Assembly: GCA_907165065.1 (NCBI GenBank)
Contig: OU015524.1
Location: 56,833,295-56,897,294 of the forward strand
Origin: Caprimulgus europaeus
Lineage: Eukaryota; Chordata; Aves; Caprimulgiformes; Caprimulgidae
Reading direction: 5' to 3'
Length of the DNA stretch: 64,000 nucleotides
In this document: positions 35,401 to 50,400 of the stretch, piece after piece
Layout: each line of letters starts with the position of its first letter
Numbering within the stretch: position 1 is the stretch's first letter
Program-made: the position numbers and the translations under genes
Notes under the pieces: generated by a model
What the model was told of the DNA's origin: nothing
Databases searched by the model: none
What the model saw: only the letters and a program-made list of their open reading frames with translations

Positions 35401-38400
35401 ATTTTGTCTTTTTCATGTTGAAATTGCAGGCATTTGTTATTATATATGATGTCTGATTAGTATTTTGTCTAAGTAGCATCCAGATAAAACTGTGAAAATA
35501 TTTCAGTAGAGAAATGTGCAAGTGATATCCCTGACACTGCTTCTGGTCATAATCTCATACTTACATCTGTCTGAGTCCTACAGTATCAGTATCAAAATGT
35601 TTATTCCCTTAGGTGCTGTAACAGTGTAGCAGATATCCATCATAATATCTGTTCCTTTGGATCGCATGAAACCAGAGCTGTTCATAGCTTTCAAGCCTTC
35701 TAGTGTCAAAATTAGTCTTATTTGAAAAATTATTTCCTAGGCACTATTCTCTTGGCTTTGTAAGGTGCAGTCAGAGGTATGACAAAGGAGATATTACTTA
35801 CGAAGCTGTATTTTAATAAAGTTAGTACTTTATTCTACTTCTAAGAGCTGTCTGGCTCTCTTGCCTGTAGAATAAGAGTGGTGAAAGATTGCGGAATTAA
35901 GTGCTGGACTTTGTAGGAGCATAGTGTGCCATTGCCTTCCATGGAGATGCAGTAACTTGTTCTGTAAGCAGCTGACCTTCCAGAGAGGATGTAGTTCATG
36001 CGCGTGCTGCCAGGTCTTCGCTTGAGAAACTTTATACTGTAGCTTAGCACCGTGTAGTATACTGCCTTGTAAATTACAGCTATTTGCGATACACTTAACT
36101 TTTTACAGATATGTACAATAGACTTAACTTTTTAAGCACTTTCTGAATTACTGTTGTAATGAAAAAAATATTGTTTGCATTACTGAACAATAAAACATTG
36201 AAATACCCTGATGAATTCCCAGAGTTTCAGGAATCCTCTTGAAGACCTTATGTGGAAGGAGTTCAGAGATTTTTATTAAAAAGATCAGTTAGTGCTGGCT
36301 CAGGAAACCCTGAGCTGTGGGTTGATGGTGGCTAAAATCATATGCAGAGAAAGTATCACTAAAAGGGCAACTGTATATTACCTTTCGTAAACATAATCTA
36401 TTGAATGCTGTTTCTGTTAGTTTTCTCTGAACTAGTGGTATGCATCAGTAAATAACACATTTTCTACTGTGCAGAGGTAAGGTGGAGGGAAGAACTGAAA
36501 AAAAGAGGAGGTAAAAATAAATTACTATAGGAAGATGGAAAGGTGTTAAGAATAAAAACAATTTTAAAAGAGAGAACCAGAGAGGGACAGAGAAAAGCAG
36601 TGCTGATGACAACCATCACTTCTTGCTGGGGTACAAGTAGGAGTTGGCTACTCCTTGGTGATGCTCAGCCCAGAGGCATGATTGGACAGGGAGCTTGAAA
36701 TAGTGCCAAGGTCTCTGTTGTCAAACTTCCTGCTCTTCCTGACACTTGAAATGGCCACAGTGACTAGGGCTGGGTGAACTTTGACAAGAGCATCCCAAGA
36801 CTTGGTGAGGCTTTAGATGTGGAGGGTGAATAAGAAGGGGTTGTATATGCAATTTCAGGACATTCTGGAGGAACTGGAACAGAAACGTGGCATATTTGAT
36901 ATTCATATGGTGAGAAGGTCTTCCTCTCACCAGGGAATGGGCATGAGTGAAGACTGCATGAGCACACCTGAGGCTCTGTGTCTCAAGGCCTCCACTGAGA
37001 ATCTTGCAACTTACATTCCTATTAAGCAATAGATTTAGTTAACAATATGAGCCACCACTCTGAGGTTTTTCACCTTCCTGTGGCAGTAAGTCATGCTGCT
37101 GAATGTTGTGGTGTGACACAAGGCTGAGTTGGAGCAGTGAAGCGGAGTTGGATAGGGATGGTTTTTGAGGTGTGATTTCCAGGTGAATTGGTTAGCTGTT
37201 GCACACCCTACTAAAGACACATGGAGGGGAATTACTGATAGTTCTGGAAGTGTCAGGCAAGTTTCACCCTCTGTGTGTCTCTGTTACATTTCTGTACAGT
37301 TGAGTTAGGATAAGAACTTATAAAACAGCAAAATTTATTTTTACAATTCAGACAGTAACAAAACAGGTTTATTGATAGTCTTACAAAACTGGAAGAAAAA
37401 TCCACCCTTAAAACTACCTGTTACTTTGATCATGTTGAAGACTTTCAGTGCTATCTGTCTAATAATAAGCTGTTAGATGCTTACACGGCCATTTGTCTGG
37501 CCTCTGATTCTTACTTTGCAAGATCATTACCTTGGGAATTGCTTTCACTGAGACAGATTAAGATTTGGTGATAAGGATATCTTTGTGGACTCATTTTGTC
37601 CCTGAAGTGCCATTCAGAGTCAAGCCTTCCCTTTAAGGATTTCCTGTGATTTATATTCAGTGTTTAATTAAGCATACTTACATCTATCAAAGGTTTATTG
37701 ATTGTCCCGCACCTGATGGTCAAAACGGTGACATACCTAGGGCATGGCTGGATGGAATCGTACAGGAAAGCAGTAAAACAACTTCCCCTTGCACAAATTA
37801 ACGGCAAATTGGTCTGATGTTTTCTTTAGCTGTAACCGGGTTGTGAAGATGAATATCCATTTGTATTTTGTAGTTTGCAGTATTGTTTGCAATGTATTTG
37901 GAGCTGAGCATGTTCAGTCATTGGAATACTTGAGATAGGCAGTTCAGAATCTTATCCACAGCTTTGTAGAATAAACTGATAGAACATTAAGTTTTCATTT
38001 ACATTATAATAAAATGTGTACTACTGTTAAGTGTGCTGAGATGAAAAAATCACTGTCAGTGATTTTTAAGGTAACTCTGAAGTATTCTCTTTACTTATGC
38101 TGTGCTTTTTCTCACAGAGGAAAAGAGGTCGTACAGGAACCCTGTATTTAATGTTCTTTCTAACTTGATTATTTAACACTTGTTTTCAAAAACTGAGCCA
38201 GTGGTTTGGCAATGGTTTCTCTTACCGGTGCAGTCAGACTCCTTGTGACTTGTCTCTGATTGTGTTACACTTCCCCCCTCCCATCCCCCAGCCCTTGTCA
38301 AACTCTGTAGAAGTTTAGTCTTTGTTCCTCCTTAACATTTTTGTTCTTTGGAAGTCATTAAGTTTGTTAGCATCAGACGTGCAGTTTCTTTCTGTCCCTT

Positions 38401-41400
38401 GGTTAATTTTGGTGAGATAATGCCATCTGCCTTTAGAGAGGGAATGTCTCGCCTTTATTTTTCTCAATAAGGGGCCATAGTTCAAGAATGGACAGTTCAA
38501 AACAAAGCAGTGTATAATTTTTAATGGATTTTTATAGTTTTTTATCAGGGTTTAACCTTTCAATTTATTCAAGTTAGTTGGTCTCCCTGAAGTAGCAGTC
38601 TTCCAAATGTTGTGTTTGTGTCATGGTGGCTTTGCTGAGGAGAGCCTTTGTTGTGTCAGAATGACTCTTGGGTGAATACACAGCTCTTTGTAGCAGTGCT
38701 CTTTTCTGGGGCAAATCTTAGAAGATTGTTTCTCCCCCTTAGATATTGGGCTAGCTAGGAGATGAATATTGGTTTTGTTTAGATTAGCATATTCTTTTTA
38801 GTTTCTGGTGCAAAATCAATAACTAAATGAATGGGAAAAATAAATTGATCCAACTACATGTGAGGTGGTTTTCTAATTTAGATTTTGATATGTATGTATA
38901 TTATTAACTGGTGATAGATGTGCAGTGGAGAGAAATTTTTATTATCTTAGCATACGTTTTAAAAAGAGACTCCAAACTGGTGCTCACTGCAGCAGTGCCT
39001 CAGATTTCAGCAGCAAGTTTCTGTACTTACTGTTTTTTCACATAAGAAATTATGCAAATACTTTCATTATTTGCAAGTCCTTCCAACTGTGAACTTCTGA
39101 AAATAACTAGAGAAAACGTGTTTTGTTGGTGGTCAGGTATCTATCAATAGTGATCAGGCGCTTAAAGAAATACTGATCAGTTTTTGTCTTTCCGGACAAG
39201 TGTTTCCTATGAGTTCATGCTTATCCAGAAAAGCAAATAAATGGGTAGTGAATGGAATTAAGGCAGATTTTCTTCATAATTCACAGGATCATATAGTAGC
39301 TCAACTGTAAAGCATGTTTTTTAAAGTTTACCTAATGGTTTGCGTGTCTGCTCCTTTGCTTTCTTCTTCCAGCTTGTATTGTAGATGACTGGCACGCTTC
39401 AAAACCTCTGAAACTTCTCATGTCTCTGCCACGTGAAGATTACAGCCTTTCGCTTTTAACCCTCTTAAATGAACTGTATTTCTCTTGTGGAAAAACAGTG
39501 CAGCAGCCTAATGTGATAAGGCTCAAACTTCATTTGAGTAAGTTATTTCAAACCGAGAGCTGCATTTTATACGAGCCTACAGCTAGCTAACTGTATTTTA
39601 TACAGTTATTTAAAAGAGTGGGTGTGTTTCATTATGGTATCGGGCACAGACTTAGCAAGTTGTTGATAACAGTTCAGGAGTGAGTCAGGTCCCTCTGAGG
39701 CACATGAGAGCTGCCCTCCCAGGTTAAGGGAAGCCACATCCACCAGCCTTGCTCTCACTTGCTCCTTGCTCATCATATTTGGTGCACTCCTCCAGTCCCA
39801 TTCTTTCCAGTTGATCTCCAGTACTCGGGTTGTATTGACATCTGCAGTTCCCTTAGTAATCCTGCTTGCAGGCTGAAGAGCCTTACCCACCTTTGTTCTT
39901 CCTTTAAAAGCTTCTCCATAGTTTTCATTATCCCTAATGATTTCATGCCAGCCTTGGAGATTAGAGAGGACAGAAATTCCAGAAGTAGTGAGAGTGCCCT
40001 GTCGGTTAGTACAGTTGCTTAAATACTATAATGGTTCTAAAAGTCCGTTTGCTGCATTTACTACTGAGATTTTTCGGATTTACTGTTGGGTTGATGCCTT
40101 CAAAGAAATGTCTCGTATCAGCAGATCCCTTTCCTGAATGTAAATAGTCCACTTCAAAGCCAGTGGCCACTACTTCATGTGCACTCATGCTTAATTTGTT
40201 TGCCTTTTTATTTCTCCTTAGCATCACTGATGTTCCTCTGCAGCTTTAGATAGTCTGACTTTGTCTGTCCTATGCAGCAGGTACTTGTCACAGGCACAGT
40301 CTCCAGCACAAGTGGGACTCTGTTGTGAGTTCCTTCTACTATAAACAAAATGAGTGTTAATTCAAATTATTTACTGGCCATCTTTAAGGTGTAGGTGTTC
40401 AGGTTGTTTGCCATGCAAGGACCTGTTTAGGAGTGATTAATTTCTTGGGACCCTTTTGTGAGAGATCTTTGGTAAAAGTCTTTTTGGTAGTCCAGGTGGA
40501 CCAGTGATTTCTCAGCGTGCTCATTGAGTCTTTCAGAGAAGGACAATAGACTGAGATGTGGCTTTTTGTTAAAACAGCTGCATGGAATTATGTGTGCCTA
40601 CTAATTCTTTTCTTTCAAGTAATTTATATACATTTTTTCAGCTACCAACATTGAACCTAACTGATCCATTGTTTCCTAATTCTCCCCTTGAAACCTTGTC
40701 AGAAATTCATATTGCTTTTCCTGTCTCTTAGAACAAGAAGATCGAGACTGTTCTAAGTGAGAATTCACAAATCACAGCTACCAGGTCTTTCATTCTTGAG
40801 TTCTGTTCTAGCACTTCCGTTTTTTTCATATTTGTGAGCTTATTCTTTACCTTCTGCTATGGGAGGCTCTACAGGTTTTCCTCAGTATATAGATCTAAAA
40901 TGAGAAGGGGAGGGTTCTTTTTCTGGAAGTCTTTATCTCTTACAAGTCCTTCTTTATGTGCTGATTGTCTTGGAGGAGCACTCTAATAGATCTGCTGTTC
41001 TTTCTCTCATTTGAATTAAACTATGCTGGGGATGCCTGTGTTTTATGTAGTTAAATGCTCTTTAATACTAAAAGATTGAGTTAGGAAATTTTGAGAAATG
41101 TCAAATTTCTTAATTTTGTAAGTGAAACTCGAGTATTAATTTTTTTTCAAAAGCGAGGGTTGCATTAAATGTTGCAAAATTGCAAGTAGGTATTTCACAC
41201 TGGGTCTTCACTTTGTCCCTTTTACAAATGCTGCTACTTCAGACTTTGGCTGTACACTGATAAATATAAATCACCAGTTTTCCAGGTGAATGTCCTTTTC
41301 AAGGCAAAATGTATTTATAGGAAATTAAAAGCTTCTTAAAAACAATTAAGGAAAAATAATTCAGAAGAATGATTTTTTTTCTTGGCTTCTTCCAGGTACT

Positions 41401-44400
41401 AAATTTGGAATTTGTATTTTCCTTTAAACGGCTGTTAAAACCTGGAAGATGTGTATCCATTGTCCAAAAAGCCTCTCTCTACAGAAGTATGTTGTTAATT
41501 TTGCTGTTTCTTTTAGTTCATTTTTTTCTTTTTCTGGTTTGAATTATGTGTCCTTAAACTTAATGCTAAATTTGATCTCTGCTTCCTGGAATAAAGTAAT
41601 GGGATGCTAATAACAACCCATGTTATCCTGTTGGTTTTTGGCGTATTCTGGATGTGTGGTGCTAAGATACCTGACTGCACACAGCTGATGCTTCGGAATC
41701 AGTTGTATGCAATTCCTTGTGCTTCCCAGCACTATGTTGTAGCTTTCTCGATGCTTTGAACTGTCGCAGCCCTTTTTTTTTTTCCCCTCATCATTTCAGA
41801 GCTGATCGACTGGTCAGCTGTGTGTGGTCTCAGCCTATCTACCTGAGTAAGTGGTTCTGCCTCCTCAGTATCTGTGTATGCCACAGGTGAAGGAGCTACT
41901 GTTCCTGTCTCTTCTGGATCTGTTTTCATATTGGCGAGGTGGCTTCTTGAATCTAAGCTGATTTCATATTTGCTTGTCTATCTATGGATTGTTTTTACTA
42001 GTATTTTGGGCTTTGGGAGTACTGACCAGGAATGCCCAAAGTGACTCTGCTAGGGCACTGCCTGAATACTAGCAAAATGGTCTGGCACTGTAGTGGCCCC
42101 AGAAGTAGTTTAGCTGTAGTTGCATGTCATCCAGCCAAGCCAAGGGCCAGGGTGAGTGACTCACAGTCTGGTAAATCACCTGTGAGTAACTGGAAGTTGA
42201 GCACTGAACTGGGAGCAGAAACTGATTGGACACTTTTGATTTTCTGCCTCTTTTCTCCCTTTCATCATGGTGGTGAAGAGCATTTATATTTGAATTCTGG
42301 AAGTGTAATGCTTTTTTGTTGTATAAGAACCACATAAGTAATTCAGAATATTTTGCAACAGCAATTAAAATTTTAGTGAGTAGTAACAGTTGTTTTAAAA
42401 GCGGATGTCTAGCTGTGAACTGGTTATAATTTCACTGTTTTGATAGAAATCCTTTCAAGCTGAGAAGACGGATACTTATGGACAAACAATTTTTTTTTCT
42501 GTTTGTCTTTTGACAGCTGTACAAAGTTTTAGTTAAAATTAGTTTTGACAAGAAAGGATAGGAAAAAAGCATCTCATTTGCAGGGATAAGGAATCCTTAT
42601 CTCTTGGAAGCTCAAATATGACTGAAGAGTATCTACTTGGTAGCTTCAGAGCAATAAATTATTACAAGTGACTTGGGGAGCATGACCTGTATTTAAGATT
42701 GTCTAATCCTTTCCACTGTGTGATCCTGTTTACTCTAAATTATGTTTTCGGAGCTAGCAGTTTGCCAAAAGTTGAATGACTCTTGGGGAAGTTAAAGAGA
42801 TTAAGTCAAGAATATCCTTTAAACTGGTTTGGTGTTTTGTATCTGGTCTTTTTATGTACGAAAGCAGCAAATACTAGACACTCCTTTGTCTGTGAACACC
42901 TAGGGTTGAAGGAGAAAAGAGCAGCATTTTGTTCAAAGCCATATACTGTGAATAATCAGAAGTTTTCACAGCAATTAAGTGGCCTTGGACAATGCAGCCT
43001 TGACTTAGTGTGAGGGAAGGAGTCGTTTCCAATTACCACCTATCAGTCATAGCTCTGAAGTTAGTTCATGTCAGGTTCTCACTGTGTAGCAAGTTTCTGA
43101 TTAATACCTGTCACGCTGGGTTGCTTCTGCAAAGAGGTGTATGTACTAGTGAAAAGAATTGAGTTATTACTGCATCCTGGGAGAACATTGTTGCAAAACC
43201 CTGCTGCTTGTTGCTGTTTTGGTTGTTAGATATTAACAAAGTTACAAAGCTGTGTTTAAAATTGAGAACACAACTAGATTTTTGCTTTAGCATTTGTAAT
43301 ACTCCTGGTATATTATTTCTCTGAGTTAACGCAGTGAATGAAGGAAGTCTATACTTTTTCCAAATCTGCTCTTTTAAGCAGCAAAATTGCTACGTGCTCA
43401 CTCCACCCGGCTGGATGTTTTTTGTTTAATGGAAAAGAAAAACATTTAATTCAGCAAGCATATGATGATGGATATAGTAAGTATTTGGTTAAGCTTCTGT
43501 TACACTTCCATAGAGGTAGTCAAGTATATTAATTTTTTTGCCTTAGGAAGAAAAATTTAATGAGAGCTACTGTATTCACATATTTCCTTTTTATTTCCTT
43601 TGTAACTTCACCTGCAGGTGTCTGCTGTATTTAGTGCTAGTAAAACTAAGTGTTTAGTGACCATTGCAAATTAAAACCTGTTATCTTTTAAGCGTTTTAG
43701 ATCTTACATTATATTTTATTGAGCCTTTTTATTTTTTCTTAAATGGGGATGCCTTTTGTGGTATAATGTATACTTAAGATCTGATGAAAGAAGTGCCATT
43801 TTCTTGTGGAAAAGTAACGTATTTTTATACTGCTTACAACCGCAGAATGTATTTCTGATTTTTTTTTCTTTTTTTCCCCGCAGTTGTACTCGCTAAATGA
43901 CTATAAGCCACCCATTTCTAAAGCTAAAATGACACAGATAACCAAGGCAGCAATCAAGGCTATAAAGGTAAGATATTGTCTAACTTATTTTGACTTCCTT
44001 TTCATTTCTCCTCTGTGTCAAAATAACTGAATAGCTTAAAGATCTTGCTTCAGAACTTTTGACTTCCCTTGTGCGTATAATTTCCAGGTTATGATTAAAT
44101 GTGATAGTGATGGGATTGGTAGGAGTGCAGCAGCAGGCTTAATTTGTTGTGTGACTTTCATTTGCTGGTTGTCATATGTGGGAAAGAATTATACCAGCTT
44201 GACTGTTCAATCACATCTGAAAGACAGGGGTTTTCCCCTCAGTTTAAAAAGGAAATAATGCCATTGCCTGAGAATACATGAATAAATATAAAACTACAAT
44301 TCCCATCCTCTCTTCCCCCCCCAAAAAAAAACCCCAAGCAAACCCAAACAAAAATTACAGACAAACAAGGAAGATATGTATGCCTTTGGACTAATACAAT

Positions 44401-47400
44401 TGTTAATGTTTTTATAAATTCCTAGCGTACCTTTTCATGGGTGTTCATAGATTTTTATTTATCATATTGCTTGGATACAAACTAGTTTTGAGTTTCAGCA
44501 TTAGTACACTAATTGAAGATTTTTCTTGCCACAAAATAAAACTAGTTAGCAAGCAGCAATGGAGCAGCAGAAAACAGCACTGAAAAATGATAAAGGAAAG
44601 AAGTATGCCATTGATGTTAAACACTAAAACAAATGGAAACTCAGTGAAAGCTGGAGAGATTAAAAAGAGGACAAAAGCAAAAAAGCTATGAATTTATGCT
44701 CTTCCCATCTGCATTCCTCTGCTGAGAATGCAGGTATATTTTCAGATAATGAAATCCATATTGGTGTTTTGTGTAATAAGGAGAGAGAGCAATTTGATGA
44801 CAGAGTGAAATTCACTGGCTTTCTTAAGTAAGAGAAGTCTGTGTAAGTTAAAGTCTGTGTTGCAGCATAATGAAAATGCTAAAATCTTGTATTGATCATA
44901 AACACGTAGTAAATGATAGTAATTGGTTCTGTAAATTAAGCAATTAAATTATACCAAAATGTTTATGATGTATTTAACTTGGAAGTCCTGCTTTCACTCC
45001 TGTGATTTCAATAACAACATTTAATCGTGTACAACAGTTATTGAGATGATATGTGAGGTTTGGTTTTTTTTTTTTTAAAAAGCCCAATTTTTAAGAAAAA
45101 GTATTCAGTAGATGTTACAAGGTCTTCCTATACTTATGTTTTTAGGTTATTAAAATAAACACTTGGAAAATAACTGGAATACAGAGAAGCACTATTCTTA
45201 GTAGTATTAGGCTAACATCTTCAGTCGTGTACAATGAAATGACCTTTTTTTTGAAGAAACAATTGTATTATTCTCCTAATTCTCACTAAATAAGCACACA
45301 TTCTTCAAAAAATCCAATGTAAAAAACCTTCAGAAGGCAAGAAAAAGTGAGATTAGCTTTTTCATCTGCTGTTAAATGTTCTGAGGAAGACAGCATACTC
45401 AACTGTAGGTATTGGATTGCTGTTTAATCAACCAAAGTTTATAATTCTGGTTTTACTCTCAATATTGCATGACTTGATCAAGTATATGCATCTTCAGGTT
45501 TTCTCCTCTCTTGAAATACTATTTTATTTTGCAGTTCTACAAGCACGTTGTACAGAGTGTTGAGAAATTCATTCAGAAGGTAAGTCAGTCATGGGTATTT
45601 TGTGGTAGCAGTGAGAAAAATTTCCTCATTGTGGATTACAGAGTACTGAAGACCGTTGGGTTTTAGGTACACATAGGGATTAATATTCGTATCGTGTGTT
45701 AGTTTATTTTGGATTTTAGTCACATTCAATTTCTGCTAGTAGTCAGTAGCTGATCATAACCCCTGATGCAGAAAGACAAATACTTTGTCCTCATTTTGTA
45801 GTTATCACAGAATCAGAAAATCATAGAAGCATAGAATGGATTGGATTGGAAGGGACTTTCAAAGGTCATCTAGTCCAGCCTCCCTGCAGTGAGCAGGGAT
45901 GTCTTTACAGGTTGGTCAGAGCCCATCCAGCCTGACCTTGAACACCTTCAGAGATGGGGCCTACATTACCTCTCTGGGCAACCTGTTCCAATGACCCAGC
46001 ACCCTTATATTGAAGAACTTTTTCCTAATATCCAAGATAAATCTACCCTTTTCTAGTTTAAAGCCATTACCCCTCGTCCTATTGCTACATGCCCTTGTGA
46101 ACTGTTCTTCCCCAGCTTTCTTATAGGCACCTTTCAGGTATTGGAATACCTGATATACCTGATACCTTATAATATACTTCAGTCTGAATGATTGATGGAT
46201 ACTGTTTTAGGACTATTCTGTATGTATTCATTTCATGTTAAAAGAGGCTGGCAGTGTAGCCCATGTGACCAGCTAACAGCAGAAGATTTAACAACGGTTT
46301 TGGCAAGTGACAGATGCTTTTGCTTTTCTGCCAGGTTTTCCTATAGATTTTAAAGCTGAAGGAAAGATAACCATTCAGCCTCATCTTTTGTGTAGCACGA
46401 GATGTAGCATTTCAGTCGATGGTTCCAGCTAGTAATTTAAACAAAAAAAATTTATATGGCTAGACTGGAATTAGTTTTGGTGGAAATGCAGTATTAATTT
46501 AAAGATTCTGAATAACAAAGAATTTTATTGCATTTTGTTTTCTTGCAACAGTTAATTATTCTTGGGTAAAACTGCATTTTACCTCCAGTTGGAAATGCAT
46601 GGATTCCAATTTGTGAGTCTTTCCTCCTTGTCTGCATTTTACCTGATTGCTCAGTTGATCATTTTTGTGCTTAATTTCTTCTCCTTTTGTAAATAGGAAT
46701 AAATTATGATCAGATTGCCTTTTTATTTTGACAAACAAGCTGGAGAAGTTAGTCTGTTAATGTTGCAATGTTGGATGCAGTTTTTCTTCTGTTGTCCATT
46801 TTAGGAAGCAGTCTAGATTGCTCTTTGTCAGTAACCTGTCTTCCTCGTTGCCTTTCATTCCTTGGTGCCCCGTGTATGCTGCAGTGCCTTTTGGCAGTGA
46901 CTGGACAGTGTAAACAGCATTCAGCTTCAGCCTGGTGTTTTTAACTGTCTCAGAACAGTTGATGAATCAATTATTTAGGTACTAGAACATCAGTCCTATG
47001 TGGAAAATGTGTCATATGTATATTTTATGGCAGCAGTAAAGACTAGAAGTGTACTCTACCATCACTGCTAGTGTTTTGTCAAGTAGTTGTCTTTTGGGGC
47101 ATCGCCTCTGACTTCTTCCACCTCTAAGAAACAGGATCAGTATCCTCTCATGCCTGCTTAGTACTGCAGGTGGACATAGGAGGATGAGGGCAGGTGTACA
47201 TCTTAACCATCTTTGATCAGTAACATTTTGCAGTTTCATGTCCCAGAACTAATCTGGAATTGCCCAAGTTCCAAACAGAATACTAAGAATATGGGTTACC
47301 TTCACACATTTGTGTTCAGTGTCCAGTACTACTTGATGAAGGAGTTCTGCACTGTTCATTGCTGGTTAGAGAAGGCAGATGTATGTTCGTATTGATAACC

Positions 47401-50400
47401 TTGTTAATGATTAGATGTTTCCCTTTGGGGGGCTTGATGTGACGTTTTCAGTATTTCATGACCAATTTAGTGAAAACACACAAATTATTAACATCAAATT
47501 GTAAGTTCTTATTTTAGTAGAATTGGAGATAAGTAGATGAAAACTAGCCATTTGATATTTATGGGCTTAAGTTGTATGTCTGAAAGATAATTGGATTATC
47601 TTTTTGGAGCAGTCACTTCAAGTTAAAGCTCAAGGCTACTGAATCTTCCATTAAAATCTGCCATAGACTTGTCCAGAGTGATGTCAGTGCCATCTCCATT
47701 AGTTTGCTGTTGATTCTGTACTACTACAGTATTTTCTTTCTTCAAAATTAATCCCTTGAGGTTGCTGAAACTTCAGGTGAAATAATTGCCCGTGATGTTC
47801 TTTGTTTTGTGACACATAACTCACTGGTCTATTGTCATCATGGTTGATTGTTTCATTCTCTGGCAAAACATCAGTTTAGGGGTCAGATGACCACATTTCA
47901 TTTATGTAAGGATATTTCACTGTGAGAGCAAGATTTGAATAATTTCTTTGAGTGATCAAATTATCTTCATGCTTAGATTCACTCAGAAAATGTGAATATT
48001 TGTTGTGTAAAAGCTGTCTCATCTGAGATTAGGGATATGCAGTCATACTGCCCCAGTTGTAATTCTTTTTTATTTATTTGTTATTTATATTTTCTTTTAT
48101 TTGTTATCATATGTATTATTAATTATAATCTTTTGCTTTCTGTATGTACCATGTTTTTAAATACTCTACCTAATGTATTTGCTAAGTTTTCCTATTAAAT
48201 AATAAATATTAAATATTAAATATAGATGTTTATGTTACTTCTGGACTCAGCTGATGACAAAATTGGAGCTGTGCTGATGCAACTATTTAGATATAATCAG
48301 AACACATGGGAGCAAAGGCATTACAGTATATACTTCTAAATCTTTAGATAAGATATTAGTAATATCTTATTAAATATTTCTTATTAAATACCTGTCTGTT
48401 TTGTATGCAGAATACTCTTATTCTTGGTAATAATTTAGCGAAAATTTCAGTAGCTACAATACATTTAAGTGATTCTCTGAAGACAATGTGTTGTATCCAA
48501 TTAGATTTTAATTTTTTAAGTTTAATAATGCACATTTATTCTTGAAAGGTTGCCACATACCATGCTTAGAGCCTAAATTAATGCTTTATCAAGGTTGCAA
48601 ATGTTAGCAAATCGGCACTTTTCAAAAAGGGAAGTTTGTACCTAGGCTGTGATAAAATGAATAGTCTGAAGAGTTTGTTTGGCACTATATTAGAGATTTT
48701 AGTGTGTTGCGTAGTATTTTCATAGATTACCTGGACCAGAGAGGGAATGGGTGTGCTTCCCTATGTTTTCCATGTTACCTTGTGTGATAAGTGTGTACAA
48801 CCAATATTCACGAAGTGCATCCATGTCATAGTATGTTCTAGTGATGACCTTATTATATTTTTGTACCAATTTTCATTTTGTCCCAAAATTGGTTTCAGTA
48901 GTCTGGTTCAATTGCTTCGCAGTTAAAAGAGAAAAAATTTAACTTTAGTTGTTAAGTAAGTACAATTGCATAATTAATAAATATTGTAGTTAGAAGACAT
49001 GCTTTTTTAAATACCATGCTGTTTGTAAATTATGCAAGCTTTGCAGAGTTCTAAAATAAGTATCACTGCTATATTCTCAACCAAGCAGATGTCCACATAA
49101 CTGTTTTTGTTGTGGCAGGGGGAGGATACACCACACACTAATTACAGCGATGAAAAATAAAGTAAACGAATGTTAACTTTAATCATAAAGAAGGACAAAA
49201 ATATTTTGAATTATATTTACAGCTAGTCCCAATGTGCTGTTAAGAATTTGGTCATGCTTTATGATGTGCTCTTAAAATAGATGTGTGCATTTTAAAAGGA
49301 TATGTGGTTCATGTGTTTATTTTTCATAGCTAGGTTCGAAAAGGGGTTTTTTAATGGTAGGAAATTGAATTTAATCCATTTACCTATTTGCAGCATATAT
49401 ATAGATGTGATAGTTTGAACACTAAAGGTTAGTTATTTTTGAGAGAGCTTCATTTTTTAGAACAATTTATGAAATAGAGATCATTTTTGTAATGCATTGA
49501 CCCATTTAAAAATTAGAGAAGACTGTTCATATTTACTCTACCATTAATGGTTTTTGTTATTTTTCCACATATGCATATTTTAAATTATTGTTCTTTGTAG
49601 TGCAAACCAGAATACAAGGTACCTGGTCTGTATGTCATTGACTCCATTGTGAGGCAGTCCCGGCACCAGTTTGGACAAGAAAAGGATGTATTTGCTCCAA
49701 GATTCAGCAATAACATCATCAGCACTTTCCAGAACTTGTACCGTTGTCCCGGGGATGACAAGGTAAACCACTTACAGATTTTTCTAATTAAAACCATCTT
49801 TAGTATGTTATCTGTAAAGAATAAAGATTTTGATCTCCCTTTCTGCTTGCTAGAGCGGACATAATTATAGACTTGCACACTTACATGTATTTCTTCAGTT
49901 TTGCTTTTCTGGGTGTAGGGATGGGGGAAGACACATCCAGTTAGATTAATTAGACTTTTGGAAAGGTTTTCAGGAAGACTGGATGGATTTGAGTTAGTAT
50001 ATTTTGATGGGGAAAAAATTAAGTGGGCATGTGGTAGGACAGGGAATTGTAGTCAATCTCTTATTGTCTTCTTCCCCTCTTCGGTGAGAAAATGAGTGAG
50101 GAGGTTTTATATAGTGTCAAGGAATAAATACCTTTCTTGGCAGCAGTATCTTGAGTAAAAGCTGGTGTGTTTTAGACTGAATGAGCAATAGAAAAACAGC
50201 AGAGTATCTTTAAAGCTATCTTCCCTTTCATACTGAATCAACCAACAGCTGAATAAGGCCTAACTTCAGTAGTTTGTCCCAGTAGTTTGGCTGTTCCCTT
50301 GGACCACAGTAGTCAAGATTGCTACCAAATTATCTTCATAATAGGTAGACTGGAAATAGAAGACAGTGCAGGCATTTTAACTTCCTTCATATTTGTCATT

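Larger units (their letters stand above)
23489..43883 (+). other. SCAF8: SCAF8 intron 1 (20.4 kb)
   Basis: A long first intron from GTGTGT (23489) to a T-rich tract ending CCCCGCAG (43883). Its first 500 bp belong to the CpG island and are G-rich on the coding strand, with a G-quadruplex-capable tract at 23582-23620. The rest is AT-rich. It holds a solo LTR (27038-27939), a CR1 end (28207-28358), an old CR1 reverse-transcriptase scrap (33575-33650) and a further LINE-like stretch (40450-40740). It also holds several unassigned open frames discussed separately. No other gene was recognised. Phase 0. Confidence 0.9.

Noticed and set aside
36721-37220. Overlapping frames on both strands around 37 kb
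   Set aside because: No family resemblance, no splice context, and composition like the surrounding intron.
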